64,000 bases of DNA from Dasypus novemcinctus (taxonomy: Eukaryota; Chordata; Mammalia; Cingulata; Dasypodidae): assembly GCF_030445035.2 (NCBI RefSeq), contig NC_080702.1:28598053-28662052 (forward strand), written 5' to 3'. The notes under the pieces were generated by a model. That model did not search any database, was not told the origin of the DNA, and was given only the letters and a program-made list of their open reading frames with translations. This document shows positions 50,200 through 63,504 of this stretch, piece after piece (within the stretch, counting starts at the first letter, position 1; each line of letters begins with the position of its first letter). The position numbers and the translations under genes were made by a program.

Positions 50200-51163
50200 A
50201 TAGGGATACAGAAAAGTGAACTTATCATAAATAAAATATGAATTTTTACAAATGGAATACCCCATGCAATCAGCACCAGATTAAGAAACAATCAATTGCT
50301 AGTGCTGCAAAGCTGCATTTTCACTCCTTTCCAGTTACTGTCCTCCAAAAGTTAACAGCATAGGTGAGTTTTTCACACACCTACATATACTTTATATAAT
50401 TGTTATCATACAACATGTACTTTTGTGTACCTAGCTTTTTCATTCAATACTGTGAGATTTTCTCTTTTTAATCATTCTTATTTTGTAATTACCCTGGTGT
50501 ATATTTATACATTCCATTTTTTATGGGCATTTGGGTAGTTTCCTGTTTGGAGCTATTATAAGTTGTACTGCAATGACCATTCTAATAAATGTCTTCTTTG
50601 GTAACAATATGCATTTCTATTTGATAACTACAAAGAACGCAGGGCATGCATATATTCAGCATTAACAAATCCTGCAAACTATTTTCTAGGGTGACCGTCC
50701 TATATTTATACTCCATAACCAGCATATGAAAGTTCCAGTTACTGCACATCTTCAGCAACAATTGGCATTTCCTAGTCTTTGTTCTTTTTTCTCTATACCA
50801 ATTCTGGCAGGGATGTAGTGTAATCACTTTGTGCTTTTAATTTGCATTTCCTTTAGGACTAATTAAATTGAATATTGAAATGTTTATTAGTCATTTGGAT
50901 ATCTTTGCAAATGGTTCATTAAATCTTTTTTTCCATTTTACTTCGGAGGTATTAGGGATTGAACCCAGGACCTCATACATGGGAAGTAGGTGCTCAACCA
51001 CTGAGCTACATCCACTCCATTTTTCTTTCCTTTTATATTGCATATGTTTTCTTAATTTGTAGGGGCTCTTAATGTATTTTGGATACAAGCCCTTTGTCAG
51101 ATACATATATATATAAAAAAAACAAATTTCTTTTTCCATTCTGTGGGCTCCCTTTTCACTTTC
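50200..51163 (-). mobile_element. Old L1 3' end, minus strand
   Basis: Antisense phrases of an older L1 (GATACAGAAAAGTGAACTTATC, AATCAGCACCAGATTAAGAA, TTGGATACAAGCCCTTTGTC, CATTCTGTGGGCTCCCTTTTC). Interrupted by a short SINE at 50926-51019 and by LTR copy E at its left-hand coding end. Confidence 0.65.
50926..51019 (-). mobile_element. Short tRNA-headed SINE
   Basis: Reverse complement of a tRNA-like head with B box GGGATTGAACCCAGGACCTC and A-box side CCACTGAGCTACATCCACTC. About 90 bp. Confidence 0.75.
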
Positions 51164-51730
51164 TGTAGCAGTTTGATATAGTTATGAATTCCTAGCTACT
51201 GGATTATATTTGTAATCTGGTATGTACCCGTGCATGATTAAGTTATGATTAGGGCTTTGATTGGGCCACGTCATTAGGGTGTTGAGTCCCCACCCCTTGG
51301 TGGGTGGGGACTAACATATAAAAGGCATGGCAAAGGACAGAGTTGAAGCTTTTTGATGCTGGGGGTTTTTGATGTTGGAGTTTGATGCTGAAGCCTTAAA
51401 CTGGAGCCCCGGGGAATAAGTTCACAGAGCAAACAGAAGCAAGTCCCAGGAAGAGAGGAACCCTGAGCCCAGAAAGAAGCAAGCCCCAGAAAGAGAGGAA
51501 ACTTGAACCCAGAGAGAAGCCTGAGAAAGGGAGGAACCCAAGAAGCCTGAACCCCTCACAGACATTGGCAGTTATCTTGCTCCAACACATGAAAATCTAC
51601 TTTGGTGAGGGAAGTAACTTATGCTTTATGGCCTGGTATCTGTAAGCTCCTACCCCAAATAAATACCCTCTATAATGGCCAGCAGATTTCTGCTATTTTC
51701 CATCAGCACCCCCTTTGGCTGGCTAATCCA
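51164..51730 (+). mobile_element. Solo LTR, ERVL/MaLR-like family (copy E)
   Basis: 567-bp fossil LTR, TGTAGCAGTTTGATATAG to GGCTGGCTAATCCA, flanked by CTTTC/CTCTC. TATA-like ATATAAAAGGC at about 51316 and AATAAA at about 51659. Closest in length to copy A. Confidence 0.8.
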
Positions 51731-51735
51731 CTCTC

Positions 51736-52250
51736 CTAATGTTGGCTTTGATTGGATAGTTTTAAATTTCATACAGTCTAGGCAATGTTAAACAGCAGCC
51801 TATTGGCAAGACCCACAGGACATAGGTGGGTCTTTCAGAGGTTCCTGAGCATGATGTGCTTGAAGTGCGGAGGTGCCTTACCAAATGTTTCCCATTGGCA
51901 AATACAAATAGGTGGGCTTGACAACAGGAATATATTGATGTTTCAGAGGCTCAAAGGCTTGATTTCTCCCAAGACCAGAATCTTCTGGCTGACCAGCAAT
52001 CTTTGGTTCCTCGGATTTTTCCATCACATGGCAAAGCACATATTGGCATCTCCTCCTTTCTCTTCGGTTTCCATTGACTTCAACTTCTGGTTGTTTCCCC
52101 CTGGTTTCTCTCTATCTTTTACCCGGTTTATAAACGATTCCAGTAATCCAAAACAGCACGAACTGACTCAGCTGGGTCATGCCTTAGCTGAAGTAACATC
52201 TTGAAGAGATCTTATTTACAGCGGGTTCACACCCATCAGATTGCGACCAA
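51736..52250. mobile_element. Unassigned old interspersed repeat
   Basis: Phrases TTTCTCTCTATCTTTTACC, CATGCCTTAGCTGAAGTAAC and CTTATTTACAGCGGGTTCAC recall an older LTR/MER family in reverse. A 139-codon open frame across it has no protein-like character. Confidence 0.4.
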
Positions 52251-52599
52251 GAACATATCCAAAATGAGATACACAGTCAGTCCATCACACCCACAGACAG
52301 GCCTGCTCAAAACCCGAAAGCTTCCAATAACCAGGCTTGCTACAATACACTTGCCCTCTCGCTGAACTCAGAGCCTTGTGTATCCTTAACCTGTCAGAGC
52401 CGTCATCACAACAAAACGGTTCAGGGGTCAATAGCAGGTGGCCTGGTTGGGATATATAATGCTTCAACCCTTCACCCCCTCTTTGGGTTTCTGACAGGAT
52501 GGGGTCCCCCACTGTCATTTCGGGGGGTGGGGGGGCTGTTTCTTACTTTTATACTTGACTGGGAGCTCAGTGACAAACCACAAAGGTGCCCATCTCCTC

Positions 52600-53300
52600 G
52601 CTCAACCGCCATAACCGCGGGTGCAACCCCTTCATTTGTTCGCAGTCCTAGCTCGGTCACATCAAGGGCTTTCCTAGTCTACGCCTCCTTGAACGTATCC
52701 TCCATCTGGGTAAGGTGGGAGGCCTCCTAAACTCTAGCTTCCGGCCTAGAAGGGATGAGGAGCCAACCGGAAGCGAGTGGTGAGGCAGGGCCGGAAGGGC
52801 GAGGCCTCCCGGAAGTGCTTCCGCTGTAGAAGGAAGTCCCCGCCAGGCGCGCCTGCTCCCGCACGCTCTCGCGATTCCTTACCCCCCCCACACAGCTTCT
52901 TGAGGGAGCGCGTGGCAATTGCCACGGGAGCAACTTGAGGGGCGAACCAATATCGTCTGAGGCGTTTCTTAGGGTGAACTTTATTTCTTCGAGGACTGAG
53001 AATCTGGAAGGGAAGGGGGTGGAGTGCAGCGGGAAGAAAGTTGTCCGTTGCTGGCAATCCCGTGGCCTGGGCGTGGACAGCGCATGCGCGGCCGCAGCAC
53101 CAGCCTGGGTGTTGGAGAGTAGCAGAGGTGGGCGGTGGAGGGGCGCGTTGTGAGGGCGCGTGCGGGGAGGACATTCTCTCTGTGACGTCGGAGGCCGGTT
53201 TGAGAGGGTGACCGGTACCTGATTCCGGGCAATTAAATGCCGGACTGCTGTTCGTGGAGGAGCACTCCTTGTCCTGACCAATTATGGCTCATCCGCTCGT
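52600..53300. promoter_or_regulatory. CpG island, probable promoter without assigned gene
   Basis: Sudden rise in CpG. Several ETS cores (CCGGAAG or CTTCCGG-type) at about 52741, 52768, 52791, 52810 and 52822, a perfect NRF1 palindrome GCGCATGCGC at 53080-53089 and a CRE-like TGACGTCG at 53182-53189. No TATA. These features mark housekeeping, often bidirectional, promoters. A donor-like AAG|GTATGT at about 53588 could end a plus-strand first exon. The gene served is unknown: the zinc-finger gene at 58.5 kb points toward it, so it is not that gene's own start. Confidence 0.75.
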
Positions 53301-55080
53301 TTCTCAGGGGTCTCACTTGGAATTGCCACAGGGAAAGAGCCCTAGAAGCGGCCCAGGAAAGGTTCCCTAATGCAGGGTCAGAGCAAGAAAGCGCCAAACT
53401 GGGTCTGTTATGGGAATTGTAGACCTACATACAAGTGGTTTAAGATGGATCCCGGACAAAGAGGACTCCCTTAGGAGGTTTCCTTGTGGATTTCTGGGGA
53501 ATGAGCTTTTGTTTGCTCTAAGATCTGTGACCCCAGTAACCTGTAGTGGATGCAGGGACACATTCCAGGTGCCCTCCAACTTTTCAAGGTATGTGACTGA
53601 GGTGAGGGGAGGTGAGACCCTGGAGGGTGTTTCCCATTTTAAGAATCAATTCCAAGAAAAGCCTAACAGGTCACAAAAAATCAACTTTCAGGTTGTCCTT
53701 AACAGCAATGTTTGTTTTCTACTAACTCTTTTATTTACAAATAGAAAAATTCACTCATCTTAGTATACAGTTACAGGAATTCTCACAGAATCATAGAATG
53801 GACGCCATAATGATGATACAAAAAAGTATATTAGCCCCACAGACATCACAGACATGGTACTGCCCATTTGAAGTCAAACCCTCTCCTCACCCTTAACTTC
53901 TGGCAGCCTCTGCTGCTTTAGATCTGTATGTTTTTGCCTTTACCAGAGTGTCATACAAATGGCATCATACATGGTGTGGCCTTTTGAATCCTTTGTATAA
54001 AGTTTTATGTCATATTTGTAAAACTGCATAACTATACATGCCTTCCAATGTTCAAAGTTTTAGAATTGTCATAGTGCCCGTTAGGTTATGGCACAGTACT
54101 GGCCTTCAAAACTGAGAGATTCCATTATTAGTATAAGTTGTGTGATACATGGCTTCAATCTGTGCTCCCTGTGGTAATTTTCTTCATTTGTACAATGCAA
54201 GGAATGCAGGGAGGAGGGAACAAATAAACAGTGACTTTCAAACATTAATCTCTGCTGTGATATATAAACATAATACTGAAAAACAAAGACCTCATTTGCT
54301 CCTTGTAAGCAGAGATCTATTTCATTTTTTCCCTCTTGTCTAAAATGTGCTAGAAGTCTAAGCATATGAAAGATCTATGAAAGAGAAAACAGGCTCTTTC
54401 CTGGGCTGTAAACAATTCCCACCCTCTCTTATAAAAAGGCATTAACATTTTTGTTGTGAGAGAATGTCAAAAATAGACTCTTCTAAATTGGGATGTTTCT
54501 CCAATTGATACCCACTGCCTACAGCTCACTTAAACTACTCCTCGGATAATTCCTCTCTCATAATTTACAACTCTTTTTACTTCTACCTGGAGACAATGAG
54601 TTTACTTAGCTATCACTCTGCTCACAAGAAAAGGCACACTACAGGACAATTGTGCCAATGACCATAACCTTTTGTCATACATACTAGGGGGAATCCATGG
54701 TTTTCTGTGGTACAAACTGTGCCACTCAATCCGTAGGAAAAGCAAGATGAAAATATGAAAGATACAGTGCTATTTTTAGTCTTTCATAAGAATTGTGAAG
54801 ACAAACACCCACACCCTGAGGCCCAAAGCCATCACAAGCCTCTAGTTTCACATACTCATGTCCAAACTTATAAATATACATCACATGCCCTAGAGCTTTT
54901 CATCACTGGGAAAATAAAGTTCAACCATGAATACACCTTTATTGTTATGTGGAACCAATTCTCTATTAACCCCATGAATTCAGGACTGCGTGTGTATTGC
55001 TCCCATTTGCAAATACTCCTAGCAGTTCTTGAAACAAAGCTTATTTAGGACATAGTAGATGGTCGAAGGAAAAGTGAATT
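53301..55080. other. Intergenic, no gene recognised
   Basis: Mostly unique-looking AT-rich sequence right of the CpG island. A transcript from the island could cross it, but no coding exon was identified. Confidence 0.45.
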
Positions 55081-55094
55081 AATGATGACCTCCT

Positions 55095-55525
55095 GGGAAG
55101 CGGACTTGGCCCAATGGATAGAGCGTCTGCCTACCACATGGGAGGTCCAAGGTTCAAACCCCAGGCCTCCTTGACCCGTGTGGAGCTGGCCATGCGCAGT
55201 GCTGATGCGCGCAAGGAGTGCCATGCCACACAGGGGTGTCCCCCACGTAGGGGAGCCCCACATGCAAGGAGTGCGCCCCTTAAGGAGAGCTGCCCAGCGC
55301 GAAAGAAAGTACAGCCTGCCCAGGAATGGTGCTGCACACATGGAGAACTGACACAAGATGATGCAACAAAAAGAAACACAGATTCCCAGTGCCGCTGATA
55401 AGGATAGAAGCGGTCACAGAAGAACACAGAGCAAATGGACACAGAGCAGACAACTGGGGGTGGGGAGAGAAATAAATAAATAAAATCTTAAAAAATATAT
55501 ATATAATCATTAAAAAAAAAAAAAA
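55095..55525 (+). mobile_element. DAS-type SINE (copy 13)
   Basis: Plus-strand full-length copy with perfect duplications GATGACCTCCT (55084-55094 and 55526-55536). Confidence 0.95.
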
Positions 55526-55818
55526 GATGACCTCCTTACTTACCAAGGCCCTGACCTCTAGAGAAAATATACACTGCACTCTAAGCATTTCCTAGTTCCC
55601 TGGTCATGTTTCATTTTCAAACTCTATCTTTACCTATTTGCTTGCCAACTCTACTATAAGCACTAGGATGGCAAGCAGATGTTTACTGATGCCTCAAAAC
55701 TCAGAGCCTAGAGTGCCCTGATGAGGTTTCAACCTAATAAAATTTTGAGCTGGGAATTTCTGGCACACAAGGGATGCTTAAAAAAAAAAAAAAAAAGGAA
55801 CATCAAGAAAAGAACACA

Positions 55819-56180
55819 GGGAAACGGACTTGGCCCAGTGGTTAGGGTGTCTGTCTACCACATGGGAGGTCCGCAGTTCAAACCCTGGGCCTTGTGGAGC
55901 TGGCCCATGCGCAGTGCTGATGCGCGCAAGGAGTGCCGCGCCACGCAGGGGTGTCTCCCGTGTAGGGGAGCCCCATGCGCAAGGAGTGCACCCCGTAAGG
56001 AGAGCCGCCCAGCGCGAAAGAAAGTGCAGCCTGCCCAGGAATGGCGCCTCCCACACTTCCCGTGCCGCTGACGACAACAGAAGCGGACAAAGAAACAGGA
56101 TGCAGCAAATAGACACAGAGAATAGACAACCGGGGGAGGGGGGGGAATTAAAAATAAATAAATCTTTAAGAAAAAAAAAA
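55819..56180 (+). mobile_element. DAS-type SINE (copy 14)
   Basis: Plus-strand copy of the shortened-body subtype. AAAGAACACA on both sides is the probable target duplication. Confidence 0.93.
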
Positions 56181-57456
56181 AAAGAACACAATCTCTGAAC
56201 AAGAAGGGTTTGGTTTGAATCCTGATGCTTTTATCCCTTGGTAGATTTGTGATCTGTGGCAATTCCCCTAAAATATAGTCCTCTTTTACCTCTCAAATGT
56301 GTCAAGAAGGGTATCCACATTATAGAGTTTGCTGAGTGTTAACCTGAATATATATATATTAATTGCGTTACTTTCAGGAGAACATTTAAAACTGCCCAGT
56401 AAGTAGTAAAGTGTTCCAGTTTCCACTCTGCCGTGTAAAGACCTGTGAAGTTGACACTCCCATCCTAAAAAGAAAAATGCTGAAGAAACTGAAAAGACAA
56501 CTTTTCTTAGATTCATCAGAGTATTGAAATCACAGGAAATGCACTGTCCTGCAGCTAGAAACAGAATGGAGCTGGGTACAGAGACTCAGTTTACCTGGAC
56601 CAAAAGCAGGTCTCTGGCGGAGGCAGTACCAGGAGGCACTCTGCAGTGTTCCTTACTGCTACAATTCCCCACCCCCATGACTCCTTGTGTGCTCCTTGTG
56701 GTCTACGGCAAGAGCGCAATGAGAAAACCATGATTTAAGGTTCTGCTATTGAGAATAAATAAGTTCACGACAAAGCTGTAACCATATAAATATAAAAAAC
56801 TGTTTGCCCAAAAGAAAAAGGCCTGAACTTGTAGGCACCTAGTGACTCACAAGGTATAAAGATTAAATTGGCAAAACTACAAAGTAGATCTGACAATCTA
56901 TTATTGCAATGGGATATTTTTAACATGACCTCCCAATAAATGAAAACTAAAGACAATATTTGGTAGTATACAACTTACTATAAACAATACTTAACAGGAT
57001 ATGTCTAAGAAACATCTACAGATGCCTTTGGCAGGAAAATGCAGTTTTTAAACACCCAAAATCATAGTTGAATACTGATGGTAGTCTTTCAGCTGTAATA
57101 AGAAATGCCCACGAAAATGCTTATTCTCACATTGAACGACTGAGCGAGAGCAGTCACTCCACAATGAAGTGGAGGAATGAACTATGTGGGTCTTTGTTTT
57201 TTTGGCTGCACCAGTGCAACTGTCATAGCCACTAGCAGTATTAACAAAACAAGGAGTGTATTATACAGATTACACTTTACATAAATACAGTATAGAAAAC
57301 AGGGGAGTCCAAACATCAGAAACTCCCCAACATGACAGTCCAAAAACGTGGCCTGCTGGACCAGTAAGTTCTTGCAAGAAACAAACTGTCGGCAGATCTT
57401 TGCAGCAGAGCTTGTGGTGATATCAGTGGAAGCCTAACCCTCTAAGAAAATTGAAG
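56181..57456. other. Intergenic, no gene recognised
   Basis: Contains a short TA run at 56349-56360. Otherwise unique-looking. On the minus strand it lies downstream of the zinc-finger stop codon and could belong to a long 3' UTR. Confidence 0.45.
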
Positions 57457-57754
57457 TCAACCAGCTGGTATTATTTTGAGGATATTCTTGATCAGCAAGG
57501 CAAAGAGGAGAATGAGCTGGAAGCTGGTGTCCACAAAATACCTACGTATTTGTCTGTCAACCTCTATGGTAGCTGCAAAAACTTCAGTAATGGCATCTTC
57601 ACTTCTGTCTCCCAAATCTCCTGCAAGTTACATTATTGTTATCTTCTAACAGGGAATCATAAAGGGAATGCATTCTGAAAAATGTAGTTTCCAACGTTTC
57701 ACACATTGTCATTACACAATCCAAGAGAGCCATCATTTTAGTGTCCTTTGACAT
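57457..57754 (-). pseudogene. Unidentified coding-like segment, probably a pseudogene
   Basis: The minus strand gives MSKDTKMMALLDCVMTMCET and then LETTFFRMHSLYDSLLEDNNN from an ATG at 57754, then after one frame shift GDLGDRSEDAITEVFAATIE, VDRQIRRYFVDTSFQ and a hydrophobic LILLFALLIKNILKIIPAG before TGA at 57459-57457. The composition looks like real protein with a C-terminal membrane segment. I do not recognise the family. It lies 0.7 kb 3' of the zinc-finger stop, on the same strand. Confidence 0.45.
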
Positions 57755-58147
57755 GTCTCATTTCTTAACTCAATGTCTATTCCAAATCCCAGCCAGATGC
57801 AACAACAAAGAGCAAATGGCAAAGATGAAATAACAATTCACTTGAGACCATACCGTTTGATGAATTTTGCACACTTAAAGTTTCTGACAATATTTTTTAG
57901 CAAGGAAAAAAAAATCTTCTGGCCAAAAATAAAGTTTTCTCAGTAACAAAGAAAGAAGGAATAAGTGACATCCATTATCTGCCACACAAAGTCTCTAAAA
58001 ATCTCTTTTAACAAGTTGTCATTTTTTTCAATGGCCCCTTATTCAAGAACTCTGGAAAAAACTTTAAAATTAAATCTACTTGCATTTTTAAAATACACTT
58101 CAAATCACCTATGGACTCAATAGACTTCCACATGGGAAGATAAAACT

Positions 58148-58153
58148 TTTATT
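58148..58153 (-). terminator. Candidate polyadenylation signal for the zinc-finger gene
   Basis: AATAAA on the minus strand (context ATGAATAAAAGTTTT), 340 bases after the stop codon. It is the first such signal I see downstream. Confidence 0.5.
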
Positions 58154-58492
58154 CATTAAATTACAGGGAAAAAAAAACCATTACCTACCTAAAACTTAAG
58201 CACTCTTGTGGAAATTTTCAAAATTACAACTCACCTGTTTGAGAAAGAGCTGGACATTCAAAGTCTAGAGGTCCCCTTAAACAGTGAGATACTTAAGAGA
58301 CATCAAATTTATAGCTCTTACATGTGACTTCGCTCATGGTGTACATTTTCTAGGCCATATATTTGAATTAATTTGCATCAGGCATTCTCATATAACTTTC
58401 ATCTATAGTTTCTTTTCCAGTGTGAGTTCTCCATAACTTTGAAAGGATTTACTTTAACTCAAAGCTGTCCCACATTTTTATTTCCAGGGTTT

Positions 58493-60902
<2,410 letters not shown>

Positions 60903-61369
60903 CTAAAACAGTCCACAAAAGTATGTAGGAGGATGGGTGAGACTCTCAGCACTGGGGATCTATGCTTAACTCACAGAAAGTTCAGTAAGATTCTGTGGAC
61001 TCCCAAAATTTACTCTGGGATTTGTCTGTTAGAACTTTCACTGTATGTCTATAATTGCTTCCTCATAAATTTAACAATACCAAGAACTCCTGGAGCTTAT
61101 CTCCACATTTTTCTGTGATAGCCTCAAGCACTATTGTTCTCTAGCAGCAGGGTCCAGAGAACCTCTGAGAAAGAGAAATGGTATACACGTGAAATTATTT
61201 TCATTTTGAAGCCATCAATTCCTTGTGAGGAAAAGCCTTTCATCTTCTTATTAACCAGCACATCACTCATCACCGTATGAAGAAGAGGGTCAAGGTTTTA
61301 ATGAGTAAATACATATTGAAAGCCTAGGGGCTTTTACTTCACCACACCTGAGAACTCAAGAGGTCTGCC
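60903..61369. other. Upstream intron of the zinc-finger gene, no feature seen
   Basis: No exon 1, CpG island or recognised repeat. Confidence 0.5.
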
Positions 61370-61735
61370 AAACCCAACATGTAACAACATAGATGAACAC
61401 TGAAACCATCATGCTGGGTGAAGTAAGACTCAAAAGGATAGATTTTGTATGACCTCGCTGATATGAAATAATTAGAATAAGCAAAATCTAAGAGTCAAAA
61501 ACTAGAATACAGGTTCCCAGGAGTCAGGATGGTCGTAGGGAATGTCCAGTAGAGAGTGGAGAGTTAATTCTTAATTGGTGCAGAGTTTCCATTAGGGGTG
61601 ACGGGCAAGTTTTGGTAATGGATGGTGGTGATGGAAACAAAACATTATGAGTAGAATTAACACTAGTGAACTATATATCTCAATGTATTAAAAGGGGAAA
61701 TGTTAGGTGTTATATAAGTGGTAGAACAAAACAAA
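61370..61735 (+). mobile_element. L1 LINE 3' UTR
   Basis: Plus-strand L1 3' end: CATGCTGGGTGAAGTAAGAC, TGATATGAAATAATTAGAAT, GTTTTGGTAATGGATGGTGG, TATTAAAAGGGGAAATGTTA. Old family shared with other placentals. Confidence 0.8.
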
Positions 61736-62559
61736 GAACAGCCAAAGGACTGTAAAACACAAACAGTAGACCCCAATGTAAACTATGGAATATAGTAAAT
61801 AGTATAATAATATTCTCTCATCAATTTTAACAAAAGTACCATAGTTTTCCAAAATGTTAAAAATGAGGGTGGGTAAATGGGAACTCTGTATTTTCTGCAT
61901 GATCTTTCTGTAAACCTGCAGCTTCGAGAAAGAAAGAGAAGGAAGGAGGAGGGAGGGAGGGCTGGCATGAGGAAGTCCCATATGTAGTGAGGGAACTAGA
62001 AGGGACATATGTGTACATGTGTTTGTGTAAGTGTGACTGCTTGCAGGGAAGAGAAAGGAGAAGGGCAAAATAATTATTTCACATAATTTGGAAATTTGAT
62101 AACCTGAATTCTTTAAAATATATATACACATATTTGGGTAAGTATATCTATTATTGCTATATATAAATATATATGTTTCTGTTCAAAAGGTGAGAGCTTG
62201 CCTAACTCATATAAAATATTTTAAAACTATGGTATTCCAGAAGTACCATATTGGCAGAGAGATAAACAAATAGACTGATGGAAAGGAAAAGAATCTTGAA
62301 CAGGCTCCTATGTAGGCAGAAATTTAAGTAATAACAGTAAGCACTACAAAGCAGTGGCAGAAATGACCTTGACTTTAATATAAGAGGCAGGATATATTGG
62401 TACCTAAATAGGAAGGCTGCATTGTATTCCCCTTTGTTTAACTGACAATAATAAATTTATTGTAGCTTTAAATGTGAAATATAAAATGAATACTTTGAGA
62501 AGTTAGTGGTAAATGTTCTCATGACATTAAAATTAGGGAGAATTTTCTCATATAAGAAT
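61736..62559. other. AT-rich intergenic sequence
   Basis: No gene. A GGAGGGAGGG run near 61945 and TATATA stretches near 62117-62170. Nothing else recognised. Confidence 0.45.
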
Positions 62560-62889
62560 AAAAAGAGTAAGTCATAAAGGAAGATTGATACATCCAAATA
62601 AATTAAAATTAAGCAAGTGAAAAGATAAACCACTAGGAGAAAAATATCTGCAATGCATAGAGATAACAAAGAATTAGTAGGCAGAGTAAAAATGAATGAA
62701 AAATGATTTTTTTAATGGGGGATTAACTAATACTATTTCACGAAAGATAAAAGTCCACATATGAAGACTAATTTCATTCGTAATGAGAAAAAAAAAACCC
62801 TCAAGTAAATATTTCACACTGATCATAAGGGCAAAAATTAATAAAGTAGACAATTCCATGAGGTGATGATCATAGGGAATAAATAGTTA
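62560..62889 (+). mobile_element. Old L1 ORF2 C-terminal fragment
   Basis: Plus-strand phrases GGAAGATTGATACATCCAAA, TAAATTAAAATTAAGCAAGT and GAAAAATATCTGCAATGCAT match the L1 ORF2 end. The retroviral LTR begins directly at its right edge. Confidence 0.7.
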
Positions 62890-63373
62890 TGTGTGGATGG
62901 TGGGATGTTGCTGCCTCCCTTCACCCCTCCTCCTAGCCTCTGTTATCTCCCTTTTCCAGCCGTTGCTATCCTTCCCGCCAATCCCGTCCACTTAGCCAAC
63001 TCATAATCTGCCCCCTTTCTTAATCACCGCCTACTTCATAGCTGCCTGCACAGTTCCGCCTATCCACTACCGCCCCGTAGTTTACCCGCCCCAATTCCTA
63101 CCCCTCCCTTGACCCGACCTTATATAATCAAGTGTGTTTCCGCAATAAAGTAGACTAGCTCATTCTCACAGGCTGTCTCCGTGGTTTTTACTGCGCGTCC
63201 CCCACGCCTGGAGAACCTAGGCCTACGTGCTGGCCTAGGGGCTCACCGCCAAGCCGTGGAAGCCCGCCCGGTCCTCGTAGGTTGCTAACTTAGAATAGCA
63301 GCCCACAGCAGGGGTTGCTAACTTGGAATAGCAGCCCACAGCAGGGGTTGCTAACTTGGAATAGCAGCTCACA
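62890..63373 (+). mobile_element. 5' LTR of the endogenous retrovirus
   Basis: About 484 bp. C-rich U3, TATA box TTATATAA at 63120-63127, polyadenylation signal AATAAA at 63144-63149, and a U5 with a three-copy 33-bp repeat, ending in CA two bases before the primer site. The left edge is approximate (TG at 62890 or 62892). Confidence 0.85.
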
Positions 63374-63375
63374 GC
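63281..63375 (+). repeat. 33-bp tandem repeat in LTR U5
   Basis: Three units beginning GTTGCTAACTT(A/G)GAATAGCA at 63281, 63314 and 63347, the last cut short by the LTR end. Very little divergence. Confidence 0.95.
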
Positions 63376-63393
63376 TGGGGGCTCGTCCGGGAT
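63376..63393 (+). other. Retroviral primer-binding site, tRNA-Pro type
   Basis: TGGGGGCTCGTCCGGGAT, the 18-base complement of tRNA-Pro used by murine leukaemia viruses and many class I elements, two bases after the LTR end. Confidence 0.93.
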
Positions 63394-63504
63394 CCTTTCC
63401 TTCCACCGCCCTCCGGCCCCTCTCTGCTGCTGCTGCTGCTGTCTACAGGCGACCATTTCAGCTCTCCAGGTAGGGACCCCATCGCCGTCTTTTCTTCTCC
63501 CACT

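Noticed and set aside
51785-52204. 139-codon plus-strand frame
   Set aside because: Lies in an old interspersed repeat, with no recognisable protein.
52727-53281. 184-codon minus-strand frame in the CpG island
   Set aside because: Stop-poor GC-rich promoter DNA. No domain, and its start has no conserved context.
19154-56180. Numerous 60-165 codon frames such as those ending in GLNPGPPMW-like sequence
   Set aside because: The same peptide recurs because they translate the DAS SINE body. Not genes.
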